DNA of 64,000 bases from Nocardiopsis potens DSM 45234 (GTDB lineage: Bacteria > Actinomycetota > Actinomycetes > Streptosporangiales > Streptosporangiaceae), in assembly GCF_000341105.1 (NCBI RefSeq), contig NZ_ANBB01000013.1, positions 62,001 through 126,000 of the forward strand, in the 5' to 3' direction. Position numbers and translations under genes: made by a program. Under the pieces are notes generated by a model. The model searched no databases. It worked only from the letters and a program-made list of their open reading frames with translations, and was not told the DNA's origin. Below are positions 43,122 through 51,327 of the stretch, piece by piece; the first letter of the stretch is position 1; each line of letters starts with the position of its first letter.

Positions 43122-43802
43122 ATGGCCGCCCTTTTCCAGCGCGCGATGGGAGACGGCTTCGACCGGCTGCACCCGCGGCTGCGGCAGCGCTTCTCCGCCG
43201 GTCTCGACTCGGGGACCTCCTGCATCGGCCGGGGCACGATGGACCGGATCTGGCACGGCGGCGCGGCCGTGCGTCCGTTCCTCGCCCTGGGCGCGGTGCG
43301 CAACATCCTGGTGCCGGAGGCCGGGCGGGACGTGCCCTTCACCATCGAGAACGTGCCCTACACCGACGCCCGGGGGCGCGAGGCGGTGACCTTCGTGCGG
43401 ACCTTCCTGCTGCCCGGGCGCCCCCGGCGGTTCGACGCGGCCATGGTCTACAGCCCCGAGCGCGGCTGCATCGTGGACTACCTGGGCACCCACCACCACC
43501 TGGCCTGCGACCTGTTCCCGGAGCCGGACGGCCGGGGCGGCCTGGTGATCCGGTCCGGGCCGCTGCGGTTCCGCGAGGGCCCGCTGGACGCAGGGGTGCC
43601 CGCGCCGCTCGGCGGGGCGGCCGAGGTCCGGGAGCGCTACGACGAGCGGGCCGGCAGGTTCCGGATCAGCGTGCGCGTCACCAACCCGCTGCTCGGCCCG
43701 GTCTTCGGCTACCAGGGGTCGTTCACCGCCGAGCACCCCCGCACCGGTCGCCGCCCGCTCCCCGCCCGCCTGCGCCCGGCCCGCGAGGAGGCCCGCCCCT
43801 GA
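43122..43802 (+). CDS. DUF4166 domain-containing protein
   Basis: 226 residues with the DUF4166 pattern throughout (LFQRAMGDGFDRLHPRLRQRFSAGLDSGTSCIGRGTMDRIW, PFTIENVPYTDARGREAVTFVRTFLLPGRPRRFDAAMVYS). AGGAAGGA precedes ATG. Function unknown; DUF4166 and SRPBCC genes commonly occur together, and the tandem operators suggest one repressor controls both. Confidence 0.83.
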   Translation: MAALFQRAMGDGFDRLHPRLRQRFSAGLDSGTSCIGRGTMDRIWHGGAAVRPFLALGAVRNILVPEAGRDVPFTIENVPYTDARGREAVTFVRTFLLPGRPRRFDAAMVYSPERGCIVDYLGTHHHLACDLFPEPDGRGGLVIRSGPLRFREGPLDAGVPAPLGGAAEVRERYDERAGRFRISVRVTNPLLGPVFGYQGSFTAEHPRTGRRPLPARLRPAREEARP

Positions 43803-43870
43803 TCCCGCCCCGGCGCGGACGGCCCCGGCCGGCCCGCCGATGGGCCGGGTGCCGCCCCAGGGGCGATGAT

Positions 43871-43920
43871 CTCGACGTTGCGGGGGCATCAGGGCGCTCC
43901 GATGCCCCCGCAACGTCGAG
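43871..43920. terminator. long perfect hairpin between convergent genes
   Basis: 20-bp perfect stem (43871-43890 with 43901-43920) around a 10-base loop, between the DUF4166 (+) and VOC (-) genes. No T-run on either strand, yet the stem is unusually long and less G-only than others. Confidence 0.6.
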
Positions 43921-44035
43921 GTCGCCGGGGAGGAGCGGGGCCGGGGGCGGCCGGGCGGGAGGCCCGCGGCGCGCCGGGGCCGGACGCGGTGCCGCGCGCC
44001 GGCGGGGTCGGATCCCGGGCCGGCGGCGGGGCCGT

Positions 44036-44377
44036 TCAGAGCGGGTCGCCGCCGAACCCGATCTCGTTGCCGTCCGGGTCGCGGAAGACCGCCTTGCGGA
44101 CGCCGTTCTCGTAGGCCTCCCGGCGCGCGGGCTCCAGCCCCCGCTCGGCGATCCGGGCGAGGCGGGCGTCGAAGTCGTCGGCGAAGAGCGTGTGCATCGC
44201 GTGGCCGGCGTGCCCGGGCCGCACCTCGATGTAGATCCACCTGCCCTCTCCGAGCCCCCACACCGCCTCGGTGCCGTTGGGGAGGAACGCCGGCGGCGCG
44301 CCGAGCAGTTTCTCGTACCAGGCCAGCGCGGCGTCGTAGTCGGTGACGGGGACGCCTGCGAACGGCTCCACGGTCAT
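44036..44377 (-). CDS. VOC/glyoxalase-fold protein
   Basis: 113-residue single-repeat-pair VOC domain (EPFAGVPVTDYDAALAWYEKLLGAPPAFLPNGTEAVWGL ... VFRDPDGNEIGFG), the betaalphabetabetabeta motif. The metal-binding His is absent at the start of strand 1, but an acid is in DPDGNEIGF. A small-molecule binding or antibiotic-sequestering role is as likely as catalysis. Stand-alone. Confidence 0.78.
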   Translation of the reverse strand: MTVEPFAGVPVTDYDAALAWYEKLLGAPPAFLPNGTEAVWGLGEGRWIYIEVRPGHAGHAMHTLFADDFDARLARIAERGLEPARREAYENGVRKAVFRDPDGNEIGFGGDPL

Positions 44378-44631
44378 GGTCGCCTCTCCACGGGTCGGCG
44401 GGTTCTCCGCTCCCGTCCTCTGCCGTACCCGCGACGTTCCCGCCGCACCGGGGCCGGCCCGGGCGGCGGTCTCCGCTCCGGGTCCCGGGCCCCGGAAAAC
44501 CGGTTCCCCCGCCGCGCCTCCCGCCGCTAGGGTCCTGCCATGCCCTGACCCCTGCCCGGTGCCCGGGCACCTCCGCGGCCTCCTTCGCCCGCCGTATCCC
44601 GATTCGGAAACCCGCGGAGGAGTCCTTCACC

Positions 44632-45588
44632 ATGACCGCGTCGACCCCGATCGACGTCCCGGACGCGTTCACCGCGTCCTACCCCGAGCAGGGTGCGGAG
44701 GCCCGCGCCTGGCTCGCCGCCCTCCCCCGCATCGGCGCCGAGCTGCTGGAGCACTGGGACCTGCGCCCCGACGGCCCGGCCGGGCACGGCATGGCCTCGG
44801 TCGTGCTCCCGGTGCGCCGGGCCGACGGCACGCCCGCCGCCCTCAAGCTCCAGCAGCCCCGGGAGGAGGCCGCGGCGGCCACCGTCGGCCTGCGGACCTG
44901 GCGGGGCGACGGCATCGTCCGGCTGCTCGACGGCGACGACGGGCGCGGCGGCCAGCTGCTGGAGCGGCTGGACGCGTCCCGCCCGCTGTCCTCGGTGGCC
45001 GACGACGGCGCCGCCGTGCAGGTCCTGGCCGAGCTGCTGGCCCGGCTGACCTCGGTGCCGGCGCCGGCGGGCCTGCGCTCGCTGGCCGACGTCGCCGGCG
45101 CCATGCTCGACCGGGCGGACGGGGCCGTCCCCGCGCTGCGCGACCCCGCGGAGCGCCGGCTGGTGCGGACCTGCGCGTCCGCCGTGGCCGAGCTGGTCGC
45201 CGAGCCCGGCGACCGGCTGCTCCACTGGGACCTGCACTACGACAACGTCCTGGCCGCGGAGCGGGAGCCCTGGCTGGCCATCGACCCCGAGCCGCTGGCC
45301 GGCGACCCCGGCTTCGACCTGCTTCCGGCGCTGGACAACCGGTGGGAGGAGGCGGTGGCGACCGGCGACCCCGGGCGGGTGGTGCTCGGCCGGTTCGACC
45401 GGCTGACCGAGGTCCTCGGCCTGGACCGGGAGCGGGCGACCGGCTGGACGCTCGGCCGGGTGCTGCAGAACGCGCTGTGGGACGTCGAGGACGGGAGGAC
45501 CGCCCTGGACCCGGCCCAGGTCGCCATCGCCGGGGCCCTGCTGCGCCGGTCCGCCCCCGCCGCGGCCCGCTCCGCCGAGCGCCCCTGA
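44632..45588 (+). CDS. aminoglycoside/hydroxyurea-type phosphotransferase (APH(6)-like kinase)
   Basis: 318 residues, protein-kinase-like fold. Catalytic loop HWDLHYDNVL (His198, Asp200, Asn205) and IDPEPLAGDPGFDLLP (metal Asp). ATP Lys in AALKLQQP. Start ATG 44632 with GGAGGAG. The APH(6)/HUR group phosphorylates streptomycin-type aminoglycosides or hydroxyurea; substrate here not proven. A hairpin follows. Confidence 0.8.
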   Translation: MTASTPIDVPDAFTASYPEQGAEARAWLAALPRIGAELLEHWDLRPDGPAGHGMASVVLPVRRADGTPAALKLQQPREEAAAATVGLRTWRGDGIVRLLDGDDGRGGQLLERLDASRPLSSVADDGAAVQVLAELLARLTSVPAPAGLRSLADVAGAMLDRADGAVPALRDPAERRLVRTCASAVAELVAEPGDRLLHWDLHYDNVLAAEREPWLAIDPEPLAGDPGFDLLPALDNRWEEAVATGDPGRVVLGRFDRLTEVLGLDRERATGWTLGRVLQNALWDVEDGRTALDPAQVAIAGALLRRSAPAAARSAERP

Positions 45589-45630
45589 CCGGGGCGGGGG
45601 TCCGGCCCGGGGCCGGGCTCCCGCCCGTTC

Positions 45631-45664
45631 GGCGCCCGCCCCTCCCCTGCCGGGGGCGGGCGCC
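45631..45664 (+). terminator. hairpin after phosphotransferase gene
   Basis: 12-bp stem (45631-45642 with 45653-45664), 10-base loop, 45 bases after the stop. No T-run. Confidence 0.5.
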
Positions 45665-45803
45665 CGGTACCGGCGCTCTCTCCTCCGGACGGCGGGCCCC
45701 GGGGGCTGCGCGGGTCTCATATCCTGCCGGGGAGCCATAGGCCACGCGGCAGGAAGGGAGAGGGCGCCCGGCACCGGCAGGGACGGCCGCGCCCGGACAT
45801 CTG

Positions 45804-46508
45804 ATGAGCGAGGACACCCGGACCAAGCTCCTCGCCGGAGCCCTCGAAGCGCTGGTGCGCAACGGCATCGCCAAGACCTCGGCGCGCAGCATCGCGGCGG
45901 CCGCCGGGGTGAACCAGGGGCTCGTCTTCTACCACTTCGGCAGTGTGGACGAGCTGCTGGCGGCGGCCTGCCGGTACGGCGCCGAGCAGCGGGTGGCCCA
46001 CTACCGGCCGCGCTTCGCCGAGGTGCGGTCCTTCGCCGAGCTGGTCCGGCTCGGGCGCGACCTGCACGCCGAGGAGCGCGACGCGGGCCACGTCGCCACG
46101 CTCGCCCAGCTGCTGGCGGGGGCGCAGACCCGCTCCTGGCTCGCGCCGGCGACCGCGGCCGGGCTGGAGCTGTGGGCGGCCGAGCTGGAAAAGGTGCTGG
46201 AGCGGGTGGTGCCCGGCACCCCGATCGAGGGCCTGGTCGACACCCGCGGCCTCGCCAGGGCGCTGGCCTCCGGTTTCATCGGCCTGGAGCTGTACGAGGG
46301 GGTGGACCACGAGGGGGCCGAGCGGGCGCTGGAGGCCCTGGAGCGCCTGGGCGACCTGGTCGCCGTGCTGGACGACCTGGGCCCCGTCACCCGCCGCGCG
46401 GTCCGCGCCCGGCTGCGCGGCGCGGCCGGCGGTACTCAGGGGAGGTCCTCCGCCAGGCCTCCCGCCTCCCCCGGCGGCGACGGCGGGGAGGCGCCGGCCG
46501 CGCCCTGA
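45804..46508 (+). CDS. TetR family regulator
   Basis: 234 residues; N-terminal TetR helix-turn-helix (TRTKLLAGALEALVRNGIAKTSARSIAAAAGVNQGLVFYHFGSVDELL) then a TetR_C ligand domain. No strong Shine-Dalgarno near the ATG. No divergent partner gene; the tandem TTGAGCG operators at 42284/42317 lie 3.5 kb away and could be its targets, but this is speculative. Confidence 0.82.
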   Translation: MSEDTRTKLLAGALEALVRNGIAKTSARSIAAAAGVNQGLVFYHFGSVDELLAAACRYGAEQRVAHYRPRFAEVRSFAELVRLGRDLHAEERDAGHVATLAQLLAGAQTRSWLAPATAAGLELWAAELEKVLERVVPGTPIEGLVDTRGLARALASGFIGLELYEGVDHEGAERALEALERLGDLVAVLDDLGPVTRRAVRARLRGAAGGTQGRSSARPPASPGGDGGEAPAAP

Positions 46509-46827
46509 CCCGCTCCACCGGGGTGGAAGGCCCCTCCCGTTCCGCCCCGCTCCGCTCGGTGCGCGGCCCCGATGGCCGGCGGGGGACGGGGGCCGCCTTT
46601 TCCGGCGCGGGCGGCCGCCCAGATCCCGGACCGCCGGCGGCCGGGCGTTCGGGGCCCGGTCGGGCCCCCTTCTCAACGCTCCCGGCGCCCGCACGGGCGG
46701 ACCCGCCGGGAGCGCTCCGCCGGGCGGGCGGAGGGCCGGGCCCGGGCGCCCCGGCGGCGGGTACGGCCCCGGACCGGGAGCGCCTCGGGGCGGCCCTCCC
46801 CCTCGGAGGGCCGTCCGGGGCCGCGGG
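46509..46827. other. convergent non-coding gap with two hairpins
   Basis: 319 bases between TetR (+) and VOC (-). Hairpins: 46678-46713 (10-bp arms enclosing an inner CCCG-CA-CGGG stem) and 46792-46812 (8-bp arms GGCCCTCC/GGAGGGCC, 5-base loop), 16 bases beyond the VOC stop. No gene seen. Confidence 0.55.
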
Positions 46828-47211
46828 TCAGGCGGTGACGATCTGGACCAGGTTGCCGCAGGTGTCGTCGAGGACGGCGGTGGTGACCCCGCCCATCTCC
46901 ATCGGCTCCTGGGTGAAGCGGACGTCCAGTGCGCTCAGCCGCTCGTACTCGGCGCGCACGTCGTCGACGGCGAACGAGGCGGCGGGGATGCCGTCGGCGA
47001 CGAGCGCCCGCTTGTACGGGCCGACCGCGGGGTGGCCGTCCGGCTCCAGCAGCAGCTCGGTGCCGTCCTTCTCCTCGGGTGAGACGACCGTCAGCCACCT
47101 CGCCTCGCCCAGCGGCACGTCGTTCTTCTTCTGGAAGCCGAGCACGCGGGTGTAGAAGTCCAGCGCCTTGGCCTGGTCGTCGACGAAAACACTGGTCACA
47201 TAGATCCCCAT
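46828..47211 (-). CDS. VOC/glyoxalase-fold protein in ArsR operon
   Basis: 127-residue VOC protein (IYVTSVFVDDQAKALDFYTRVLGFQKKNDVPLGEARWLTVVSPEE ... VTTAVLDDTCGNLVQIVTA). Start ATG 47211 preceded by GAGGAGG. It follows the ArsR gene by 96 bases on the same strand, a pairing seen often in actinomycetes; the repressor probably controls it together with itself. Confidence 0.8.
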   Translation of the reverse strand: MGIYVTSVFVDDQAKALDFYTRVLGFQKKNDVPLGEARWLTVVSPEEKDGTELLLEPDGHPAVGPYKRALVADGIPAASFAVDDVRAEYERLSALDVRFTQEPMEMGGVTTAVLDDTCGNLVQIVTA

Positions 47212-47307
47212 CGGGCCTCCTCGGCACGCGGTCCCGGTCTTGGGCCGGGTCTGGAGATCAGGGTTCCGGGGCGGGCCGCCGGTGCGCGGCCGCCCCTCGG
47301 GCGCGGG

Positions 47308-47607
47308 TCAAGGCCCGTCCCCGCCGCCGCGGGGCGGCCAGCGCTCGGCGATCGCGCGCAGCGGCGAGGTGTCGATGGTGTGGAACTTGTACCTGCCCTC
47401 GCGCTCCACCCCGATCAGCCCGGCCGCGGCCAGGACGTCGAGGTGCTGGGAGATCGCCTGCCGGGACGAGCTCAGCCCGTGCTTCACGGCGAGCCGGCCG
47501 CACAGTTCGAACAGCGTCTGGCGGTCGCGCTCGCACAGCTCGTCGAGGATCGCCCGGCGGGTCGGGTCGGCCAGGGCCTTGTAGATGTCACCCACAGCGA
47601 GAAGCAT
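47308..47607 (-). CDS. ArsR/SmtB-type winged-helix regulator
   Basis: 99 residues from ATG 47607 (TTG 47613 would add two). Winged helix: IYKALADPTRRAILDELCERDRQTLFELCGRLAVKHGLSSSRQAISQHLDVLAAAGLIGVEREGRYKFHTIDTSPLR. No metal-site Cys pair (ELCVCDL-type) is present, so it is probably not a metal sensor. Start codon lies three bases inside or beside a palindrome, so mRNA may be leaderless. Confidence 0.82.
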   Translation of the reverse strand: MLLAVGDIYKALADPTRRAILDELCERDRQTLFELCGRLAVKHGLSSSRQAISQHLDVLAAAGLIGVEREGRYKFHTIDTSPLRAIAERWPPRGGGDGP

Positions 47608-47609
47608 AG

Positions 47610-47625
47610 GCAAGTAAACACTTGC
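47610..47625. promoter_or_regulatory. ArsR operator
   Basis: GCAAGTAAACACTTGC: 6-bp arms GCAAGT/ACTTGC with a 4-base centre, at the start of the ArsR gene. Confidence 0.65.
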
Positions 47626-47739
47626 ATGTCAAAGTTCGCGCAGCTCCGGCGGGTCGCCCCGGAAGTGCACCCGATTCGGGCCGATTCGCTTCCCTTCGAC
47701 CGCCCCCACGGCGGGGCGCCGAGGCGCTACCGTCCACCC

Positions 47740-47900
47740 TTGACGCTCCCCTCCCTGAAGGGAGGGGATTCTTACGGCTCGCGCCGTGAGACTTCCTGCT
47801 TCGTCGCCGACCGCCCGCCCGGAGCGCTCCGTTGAGGTCTTACACCGGCTCCACAGGCCGAAACCGCCCGCCCGGCGGCCAGCAGGTTCTTCGCTGCGTT
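47740..47900 (-). ncRNA. candidate omega RNA at the right end of tnpB
   Basis: TnpB proteins use an RNA from the 3' end of tnpB and the right-end hairpin, followed by a guide from flanking DNA. The hairpin at 47748-47767 fits the scaffold end; guide bases would lie below about 47740. Extent is inferred from known elements. Confidence 0.35.
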
Positions 47901-48968
47901 CACGTCCCGGTCGTGGGTCGCGCCGCAGCCGCACGTCCACGTGCGGACGTGCAGCGGCATCCTGCCCTGCAAGGCGCCGCAGACGGAGCACAGCTTGGAC
48001 GAGGGGAAGAAGCGGTCCACCGCGATCACTTCCCGCCCGTACCACTGGGCCTTGTACTCCAGCATGCTCCGGAACTCCGACCACGCCGCGTCGCCGATGG
48101 CACGGGCAAGGCTCCGGTTCTTGACCATGTTGCGCACGGTCAGATCCTCGATCACGATCGTTTGGTTTTCACGAACGAGACGAGTGGTCAGCTTGTGCAG
48201 CCCATCGCGGCGACGGTCCGCGATACGGGCGTAGACCTTGGCGACCTTCCGCCGGGCTTTGCGCCGGTTGGCCCCCTCGCCCTTGGCCTTCTTCGCCAAG
48301 ACCCGCTGAGCCTTCGCAAGGCGAGCGCGGTCCTTGCGCTCGTGCCTCGGGTTGGCGATCTTCTCTCCGGTGGAGAGGGTCAGAAGGTGGTCCAGGCCGA
48401 CATCGGCCCCGACCGCTGCATCAGCGGGAGGGAGCGGCTCGACGGTCGGATCCTCGCACAGCATCGATACGTGCCAGCGTCCGGCCGCATCCTGCGACAC
48501 GGTCACCGTGGACGGCGACACCCCCTCGGGAAGCGGGCGCGACCAGACGATGTCCAGCGGCTCCGCCATCTTCGCCAGAGTCAGCCTGCCGTCGCGGAAC
48601 CGGAAAGCGCTGGTGGTGTACTCGGCCGACTTCCGGGACTTCTTCCGGCTCTTATACCGAGGGTATTCGGCACGCTTGGCGAAGAAGTTGGTGAACGCCG
48701 CCTGGAGGTGGCGGAGTGCCTGCTGGAGAGGCACGGAGGAGACGTCGTTGAGGTACGCGAACTCCTCGGTCTTCTTCCATGCCGTCAACATCGCCGACGT
48801 CTGGTTGTAGTTCACCCGCTCCTGGCGCGTCCACGCCTCCGTGCGTGCGGCGAGCGCCAGGTTGTAGACCTTGCGAACACAGCCGAACGTGCGCGACAGC
48901 TCGGCCGCCTGCGCATCGGTCGGATAGAAGCGGTACTTGAACGCCCGCTTCACATGGTTCGCGGTCAC
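47772..48968 (-). CDS. tnpB: TnpB RNA-guided nuclease (OrfB of IS605 group)
   Basis: 398 residues, full length. RuvC-like active site: Asp189 (GADVG), Glu274 (VIEDL) and the Asp of THDRDVNAA (353/355). Zinc-ribbon Cys327, Cys330 (CSVC) and Cys346/Cys348 (CGCG). The N-terminal OrfB helix-turn-helix (FKYRFYPTDAQAAELSRTFGCVRKVYN) is present. No tnpA beside it, as in IS1341-type elements. All catalytic residues look intact. Confidence 0.9.
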   Translation of the reverse strand: MTANHVKRAFKYRFYPTDAQAAELSRTFGCVRKVYNLALAARTEAWTRQERVNYNQTSAMLTAWKKTEEFAYLNDVSSVPLQQALRHLQAAFTNFFAKRAEYPRYKSRKKSRKSAEYTTSAFRFRDGRLTLAKMAEPLDIVWSRPLPEGVSPSTVTVSQDAAGRWHVSMLCEDPTVEPLPPADAAVGADVGLDHLLTLSTGEKIANPRHERKDRARLAKAQRVLAKKAKGEGANRRKARRKVAKVYARIADRRRDGLHKLTTRLVRENQTIVIEDLTVRNMVKNRSLARAIGDAAWSEFRSMLEYKAQWYGREVIAVDRFFPSSKLCSVCGALQGRMPLHVRTWTCGCGATHDRDVNAAKNLLAAGRAVSACGAGVRPQRSAPGGRSATKQEVSRREP

Positions 48969-49125
48969 ACTTACAAACTAGTGGGATCCCGGCTGAAGAT
49001 CGAACCCTGCGGGGCAGAGCACGGTCTTTCGCCCTGGCAGCGAAACCCTCGCCCGTCGCCCTGCTCCGCAGGGGCTGGATTTCCTCCCCTACCTGAAGGC
49101 AGGGGTATCCACTCAGGAGGAACCG

Positions 49126-49764
49126 ATGACCTGTGGCCCCCGGCCGCCGCGCGGTGCGTCCCGGCACACCGCGCGCTCGCGGATCGCCGACGCCGCCGCC
49201 CGGCTGGCGGTGCACCGCGGGTGCGCGGCCGCCCGGGCCGACGCGATCGCGGCCGAGGCCGGCGTGCGCACCGAGGAGGTCCGCCGCGCGTTCGCCACCC
49301 GGGCCGCCGCGCTCACCGCCGCGCTGGAGCGGGCGGGCGCCGGCGCCCCGGCGGGCGTCGGGGCGCCCTGGGTCCGCGCCGCCCTGGCCGCGGGCTCGGC
49401 CGCCGAGCAGCTGCGCATCCAGGTCGCCGGGACCGGCCGGATGCTCGCCCGGGCCGCCCCGCTGCTGGAGTCGGTCCGCCTGGCCGCCCCCGAGGACACC
49501 GACGCCGCCCGGGTGTGGCGCGCCGACCTGGAGCGGCGCCGCCGCGTCCACCTCGAGCTGCTCTCCGCCCTGGCCGCCAAGGCCCCGCTGCGCCCGGACA
49601 TGACCGTGCAGCGCGCCGCCGACGTCGCCCTGGCCCTGCACGGCCCCGAGACCTACACGCTGCTCACCCGCGACCGCGGGTGGAGCGTCGAGCGGTGGAG
49701 GGCCTGGGCCGCTTCGGCGCTGCCCCGGCTCGTCTGCCGCCCTCCCGCCCCGGGCCGGGCCTGA
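49126..49764 (+). CDS. TetR-like regulator
   Basis: 212 residues; N-terminal region (TARSRIADAAARLAVHRGCAAARADAIAAEAGVRTEEVRRAFATRAAALTAALERA) fits a TetR helix-turn-helix, though the recognition helix is divergent. GGAGGAA sits eight bases before ATG. The IS element ends just 5' of that ribosome site, so the promoter now comes from the element end or is lost. Confidence 0.68.
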   Translation: MTCGPRPPRGASRHTARSRIADAAARLAVHRGCAAARADAIAAEAGVRTEEVRRAFATRAAALTAALERAGAGAPAGVGAPWVRAALAAGSAAEQLRIQVAGTGRMLARAAPLLESVRLAAPEDTDAARVWRADLERRRRVHLELLSALAAKAPLRPDMTVQRAADVALALHGPETYTLLTRDRGWSVERWRAWAASALPRLVCRPPAPGRA

Positions 49765-50634
49765 TCAGGCCGCGGCGGGGCGGACGAAGCGGCGGTCGCC
49801 CCCGCGCAGCTCCCGCCGCGGGCCGGCCGAGCGCAGCACCACGTCCAGCACCCGGTCCGGGTCGGCGGCGTAGCAGCCGCTGAACCAGGCCATGTTCGCC
49901 TCGACGACCGCCCACTGCTCGGCGGCATCGCCGTCCGGCCGCATCAGGCCGACGTCGAGGACGGTGGCGCTGGGCAGCGTCACGGCGTGCTCGGCCAGCA
50001 GCCGGCCCGCGAAGGCGAGCGCCCCGGACCCGAGCGGGTCGCGGTGCAGCGGCACGGCGTCCAGCCGGCCGAACGAGGCGTAGCGGCCGCCGGCCCGCAC
50101 CTCCCCGTCGAGCAGGAAGAGGCGGAGCTCGGCGACCCAGACCACGGGGTCGGCGATGAGCACCGGCGACTCGGGCGGCAGGCCGCCGGGCAGGGCGCGC
50201 CCGTCCGGGTAGACCCGCGCCGGGAACTCCTTGCCGCCGGCGGGCTTGACGAACGCGGGGCGGGTCAGCGTACGCGCCTCGTCCAGCACCGACGCCCGGA
50301 CCCGGCGGCCGGTGAAGGCACGGGGCAGCGCGGCCGGCCAGTCCCCCGGCGGGTCGAGCAGGGCGAGCTCCAGCGGGCCGGCGACCTGATCGGCGAAGAG
50401 CGGCCCGCCTTGGTAGTGGCAGCCGCCGGGCGGCGCCGCGCCGATGTCCTGCGGGAGGGCCGCCACCCGCATACCGCGCCGCCGCGCGGCGGCGGCGAGC
50501 AGCGCACCGGTTCCGGTGGGGCGCGGCCCCAGCGCGAGGACCTGCGGCCGGTGCGTTCCGCCCTCCGCGGTGCCCGCCGGCCGCCGGCGGCCGGCGGGGG
50601 CGTCCGCGCCGGACCGGGGATGCCCGGGCGTCAC
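49765..50634 (-). CDS. ATP-grasp domain protein
   Basis: 289 residues from GTG 50634, which overlaps the SHOCT gene stop (GTGA). ATP-grasp features: RPAFVKPAGGKEFPARV, PVVWVAELRLFLLDGEV, VLDVGLM and EQWAVVEANMAW with Glu/Asn metal ligands. Ligates a carboxylate to an amine or thiol in related enzymes; substrate unknown. Length similar to short ATP-grasp proteins found in actinomycetes. Confidence 0.75.
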   Translation of the reverse strand: MTPGHPRSGADAPAGRRRPAGTAEGGTHRPQVLALGPRPTGTGALLAAAARRRGMRVAALPQDIGAAPPGGCHYQGGPLFADQVAGPLELALLDPPGDWPAALPRAFTGRRVRASVLDEARTLTRPAFVKPAGGKEFPARVYPDGRALPGGLPPESPVLIADPVVWVAELRLFLLDGEVRAGGRYASFGRLDAVPLHRDPLGSGALAFAGRLLAEHAVTLPSATVLDVGLMRPDGDAAEQWAVVEANMAWFSGCYAADPDRVLDVVLRSAGPRRELRGGDRRFVRPAAA

Positions 50635-50852
50635 TCCTCCAGGTCGATCTTGCGCTGCAGGAACTCCTCGCGGCCGATCTCGCCCTCGGCGTAGCGGCGG
50701 CGCAGCTCCTCCATGGCCGGGTCCCGCCGCGGCTCCTCCGGGGGCGGCGCGGAGGGGGTGCGCTCGGCCGCGATGGCCACCGCCACGACCAGCACCACCG
50801 CGATGACGGCGACCGCGGCCACGAAGACGGCCATCATCGGCATCCCACTCAC
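50631..50852 (-). CDS. SHOCT-domain small membrane protein
   Basis: 73 residues: an N-terminal hydrophobic helix (MMAVFVAAVAVIAVVLVVAVAIAA) and a C-terminal SHOCT motif (DPAMEELRRRYAEGEIGREEFLQRKIDLEE). SHOCT proteins are short oligomerising modules. Overlaps the ATP-grasp gene start. Confidence 0.8.
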   Translation of the reverse strand: MSGMPMMAVFVAAVAVIAVVLVVAVAIAAERTPSAPPPEEPRRDPAMEELRRRYAEGEIGREEFLQRKIDLEE

Positions 50853-51021
50853 CTCCCCGGCGCGGGCGGCCGCTCCGTCCGCGCCGTCCGCCCTCCAGCC
50901 TATTCCCCCCGGCCGCCCCGGTGGAGGCCCCGATCCCGCCGCCCCGGGCCCGGATGCGCGCTCCGGTCCGGGTTCGCGGGGCGCCCCGGCCGCGGCCGGC
51001 GGGCGGGCCTACCATTGCGCC

Positions 51022-51318
51022 GTGGACACTTCCCTGCCGCTGCTCCGCGAGGTGCGGCCCGCGCTCGCCGCCGACCTGGAGGAGCTGCTCCGCGACGCGG
51101 GCGAGGAGCGGCTGGCGCGCTCCGTGCCCGGGCTGCGGGTGCACGGGCCCTGCCGGTGCGGCGAAGCCGGCTGCGCGAGCCTGTACACCGCCCCGCCGCC
51201 GGAGGGCGGCCACGGGCCCGGCCACCGGAACCTGTCCCTCCCGTGGGGGCCGGGGATGCTGGTGCTGGACGTGGCCGACGGGCGGATCGCCTTCCTGGAG
51301 GTGCTCCCGGACGACTGA
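51022..51318 (+). CDS. hypothetical protein with Cys cluster
   Basis: 98 residues from GTG 51022. Central CRCGEAGC motif (HGPCRCGEAGCASLYTAPP) could bind a metal. N-terminal helix LREVRPALAADLEELLRDAGEERLARSV. No family recognised. Stand-alone between SHOCT and a hydrolase. Confidence 0.6.
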   Translation: MDTSLPLLREVRPALAADLEELLRDAGEERLARSVPGLRVHGPCRCGEAGCASLYTAPPPEGGHGPGHRNLSLPWGPGMLVLDVADGRIAFLEVLPDD

Positions 51319-51327
51319 CCGCCGGGG

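Larger units (their letters stand above)
47740..49110 (-). mobile_element. solo tnpB insertion element (IS1341/IS605-group, no tnpA)
   Basis: Contains one gene, tnpB. Subterminal hairpins with the same orientation mark both ends: right end CCCCTCCC-TGAA-GGGAGGGG at 47748-47767, and left end CCCCTACC-TGAA-GGCAGGGG at 49086-49105. The right flank ends in a TTGAC/GTCAA boundary. IS605-group elements move without target duplications. The element lies between the ArsR promoter and the ribosome site of a TetR gene; boundaries are approximate. Confidence 0.7.
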
